From contig NC_092249.1 of NCBI RefSeq assembly GCF_036320965.1, forward strand, positions 509,114-573,113: a DNA stretch of 64,000 nucleotides, read 5' to 3'. The notes under the pieces were generated by a model. It saw only the letters and a list, made by a program, of their open reading frames with translations, ran no database searches and was not told the DNA's origin. Made by a program: the position numbers and the translations under genes. Numbering within the stretch: position 1 is the stretch's first letter; each line of letters begins with the position of its first letter. Positions 61,441 through 64,000 of this stretch are shown one piece after another. The DNA comes from Panulirus ornatus (taxonomy: Eukaryota > Arthropoda > Malacostraca > Decapoda > Palinuridae).

Positions 61441-62063
61441 GTGAGTTATTTACTTCAAATGTTTTGCCAATGCAGGAAATGGCAGTCAGATATGAAAAAA
61501 TCCAAAGAATCAATTATGGTGAAACATATACCAAGCATTCACATTACAGTATTTCTTAATCATGAATTCAGTATTTTTCTCTGAAGGTAGAATGCATTGT
61601 TGGCATTAAGCACATTGTGTTGCAAAAAAAATATTTTTGATAAGTAGTTTGTCTCTAACACTGGATGATTTTTATTTTGTCTCTAAAAAGGGTCGATGAA
61701 TGTAGATCTACTTAATTTATATTTCTACAGCATATAATGATAGAAAAGAAATCTCAACAAGAATTTCTTTTATTTGGTCATGTGTTCTTTGAAGAATGTA
61801 CTCATGACCTTGTATGTTTAATCATGTTAGTGTACCAAGGTTCCATTTACATGGTAGAGGAATGTAAATTTTTTACATTAACAGCTTGTTTTTTCATTTC
61901 ATGGCAGAATATATACACTCATTATTGTATTTTAACTTGACAATACTTGTATTTAATATGCCTATTTTTCACAAGTGAAGGAGTTTCTTAGTTTTGCTTG
62001 TAAGAGGATATGCTTCTACTAGTTTGGTCTTGAAGTGTTCTGTATGATATTATGCTTATACAG
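61441..62063 (+). other. Intron between exons 6 and 7, nothing recognised
   Basis: AT-rich intron of 623 bp. Confidence 0.8.
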
Positions 62064-62193
62064 GCTGAGGCCATGAAGGAACTGGAAAAAAAATTATCTT
62101 CATTGAATGAAGAGTGTGGAACACTAAGGAAAGAAAATGAGCGGTATGCAAATAGCCTAGAAGAATTAGACAACCAACATCATGAAGCAATTG
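62064..62193 (+). CDS. Host gene exon 7 of window, coiled coil (partial gene)
   Basis: The exon is 43 codons plus one base, acceptor atgcttatacag, donor GTAAGA, leaving in phase 1. The peptide AEAMKELEKKLSSLNEECGT runs on to ERYANSLEELDNQHHEAI. The end resembles, from memory, TRIP11 EIEELDRQNQEATKHM, again in the expected order. Confidence 0.88.
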
Positions 62194-62339
62194 GTAAGAT
62201 ATTTTTTTTAGACAATGGAATCTTCTGTTAATGAAATACTGAAACTACAAATCTGTAGAGATAGTTTTTTTCTGTATGTAAAAGCTGAAATAATTTTTTT
62301 CATGAAGATCCAACTCATGAAGAGTATGCCATATTTCAG

Positions 62340-63310
62340 AGCAAGTCTTGAAGCAGAGGAGTCAGATTCAAGAAGAGGCCAGGGCAGTGAAAGAGGAACA
62401 TGACCAATTAGCAGAGGTTGTGGCACAGTTGCAGGCCAACAACCATAAACAACAAGATGAGTTGCAGTGCCTTCAAGCTGAGTTGCTCAGTTCCAGAGAG
62501 AAAGAAGTGATGTCTTACTCAGAGTTTAAAGAGCAATTGGAATCTTTAGATAAGGAGAAAAATGATATGAAGATGCAGCTAGATGAAAAGTCTACAGCTT
62601 TGTTACATTTTCAGGGACAACTTACACAGTTGTGCCAAGAAAGGAATATCTTACTTTCAGAAAAATTAGAATTTGAGGAGGAGCTCACTACACTCAGAGA
62701 GAAAGTTAACACGCAGTGTTCTCAAGAGGAGCATAGTTATAAGTCAGAGGAAGAGCTTGTGCATTTACAAAGGAAGTGCGAAGAGGAACATCTTTCCAAC
62801 TTGCAGCTCACAGCAACTGTAGAAGAACTGAAGACAGAACTGGAAAAGCTTCAGGCATCAGAGGCACACCTCAAAGAGCTAATTAGGCTCTCAGAGGAGA
62901 AAGAAAATTCATCAGGAACTACAAACCTAAATAATCAACTTGGAAGGCTTTCGGAAGAAATGTCCAAGCTTTCTGTGACTACAACAGAGAGAGATGTCTT
63001 GCTTGAGGGAAAGATGGAAGAGGAACAAAAAAATTTTGAAGAAAAACCCACATTTATGGGAGCAATCCAGGGAGATTTAGAACAAGAGTTACAAGATACC
63101 AACCATGCTCTTGAGGATGCTAAAGCTCGCACCGGAATATTAGAGTCAGAAGTACAAGCAAAAGTCCAAGAAATAGCCATATCTAATACAACAATTACAG
63201 AATTAGAGGCAAAGTTAAAGTTAACAGAGAATGAGCTGTTGAATCTTTGTAAATCAAGAAAGGAAGAAGTGGAAGAAGTGAAGAAAGCCCTTACTAATAA
63301 CAACCAGGAG
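62340..63310 (+). CDS. Host gene exon 8 of window, long coiled-coil exon (partial gene)
   Basis: The exon is 971 bp: acceptor catatttcag, two bases completing the Glu codon of exon 7, then 323 open codons to a GTAAGT donor after NNNQE. The peptide is almost unbroken coiled coil rich in Glu, Lys, Gln and Leu (for example VEELKTELEKLQASEAHLKE) with no membrane segment or signal peptide, as expected for the rod of a cytosolic Golgi tether. In TRIP11-family proteins such a rod leads to a C-terminal Arf-binding GRAB domain, which would be downstream of the window. Without the gene's ends, other golgins or coiled-coil scaffolds remain possible. Confidence 0.92.
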
Positions 63311-63364
63311 GTAAGTAAGATAAAGATGTTGTAGATAAGGAGATTGGTATTTTTAAGGTATAGT

Positions 63365-63725
63365 CATTAGTCTGAGGATGACATGTGAGATGGGTTGATT
63401 TTGTGAGGAATGAGAGTGTGAGAGAGAGGTGCGGTAGTGAATGCAGTCTGATTGAGAAGGCTGATTAGGGTGGGGTGAGAAGATGAGTGAAGAAAATTTA
63501 AGAGCTTATGTATGTTAGAATTGGAGGGAGCAAGGGTAAGGAGAGGACTAAGAAGGGGATGGAAGTATGGGGTGAAGGAAGCATGGGATACTGGTTCTTG
63601 AACATTCAGGGGCATGAGAGGCATGTAAGGAATGTAATGAATAGGATTGATTTTGTATAAAGTGGACTGTGCTGTCTGTACACTAAACAAGGTTATAGGA
63701 ACCTATCAAGGTAATCCATGGAGTA
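63365..63725 (+). mobile_element. RTE-like LINE relic R4 (diverged C-terminal domain)
   Basis: Across frames: RERCGSECSLIEKAD corresponds to REMCGNKKSVVERAE, and a GLRRGWKYGVKEAW-like block to GRPNWRWKDGVKKIL. It lies 55 bp after the exon 8 donor, on the same strand as all other copies. Confidence 0.7.
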
Positions 63726-64000
63726 GCCTGTTGGGTTTGGTTGTGGATTGTCGGCTTTAGTTTTATATCATTACTCATGGCATCTGGAAAATATACATGT
63801 GCAAATAAGGCCATAGTTCATATGTTCCTGATACTGCTTTGTCAAGACAAGATAGCCAGTGTGATTACAAGAATGAAATGGTGCTACAAGTGATTGCTGT
63901 GCATGTATGTTTATAGATTACAGTGTTTGTTAAATGCTCTTTCAAGACCACCCAACTGTAGGTAATGGGAATTAATATAAGTGGGTTTAGACTGAAGGAT
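63726..64000 (+). other. Intron sequence, nothing recognised
   Basis: AT-rich intron up to the window edge. Confidence 0.6.

Overview
The window looks like non-coding-rich nuclear DNA from an arthropod, most likely a decapod crustacean. The reasons are very dense dinucleotide microsatellites (CT/GA, CA/GT, TA), many RTE-like LINE copies, a SINE-like repeat of a type I remember from decapod sequence, a short TTAGG-type (arthropod telomere) tract, and small exons separated by very long introns. There is no sign of a bacterial or organellar segment. Species cannot be fixed from the sequence.

Host gene. One split gene runs on the + strand through the whole window. Eight exons can be placed by coding frame plus splice sites: 2777-2887, 11665-11856, 49474-49591, 51013-51074, 60984-61055, 61354-61440, 62064-62193 and 62340-63310. 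Their phases fit each other exactly, so spliced in order they stay open for about 581 codons, nearly all coiled coil. Short stretches lie in the same order as in the N-terminal part of the golgin TRIP11/GMAP-210 (recalled, not searched), so I call it a probable TRIP11-like golgin. The first and last exons lie outside the window. The intron between exons 2 and 3 is about 37.6 kb.

Mobile elements. 0.0-10.1 kb is a pile of 5'-truncated copies (L1-L5) of one RTE-like LINE, all on +, each joined to the next through A-runs and (TA)n tracts. L3 carries a 746-codon open frame with the end of the endonuclease domain, the reverse transcriptase and a C-terminal domain. Further copies lie at 13.75-14.54 kb (L6, with a 9-bp target duplication), 46.2-47.3 kb (L7) and 52.0-52.8 kb (L8). 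Older diverged relatives lie at about 3.8, 13.3, 14.6 and 63.4 kb. A wrecked Jockey-like LINE lies at 11.96-13.14 kb. A Tigger/pogo-like DNA transposon at 10.13-11.31 kb contains a long-hairpin foldback element. A two-copy SINE-like repeat at 47.4-47.83 kb ends in a tail that matches the LINE's 3' tail, suggesting a LINE/SINE partnership. Two tRNA-derived SINE-like sequences are at 36.75 kb (+) and 56.7 kb (-).

Satellites. 19.58-22.61 kb is a 20-bp satellite with higher-order structure and an embedded GGTTA/TTAGG tract. Other arrays include 26-bp (22.7 kb), 23-bp (25.0 kb), 37-bp (32.6-33.3 kb), 28-bp (33.6 kb), 43-bp (34.1 kb), 30-bp (42.2-42.7 kb), 26-bp (58.8 kb) and 40-bp (60.3-60.6 kb). 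The rest is intron in which I recognise nothing.
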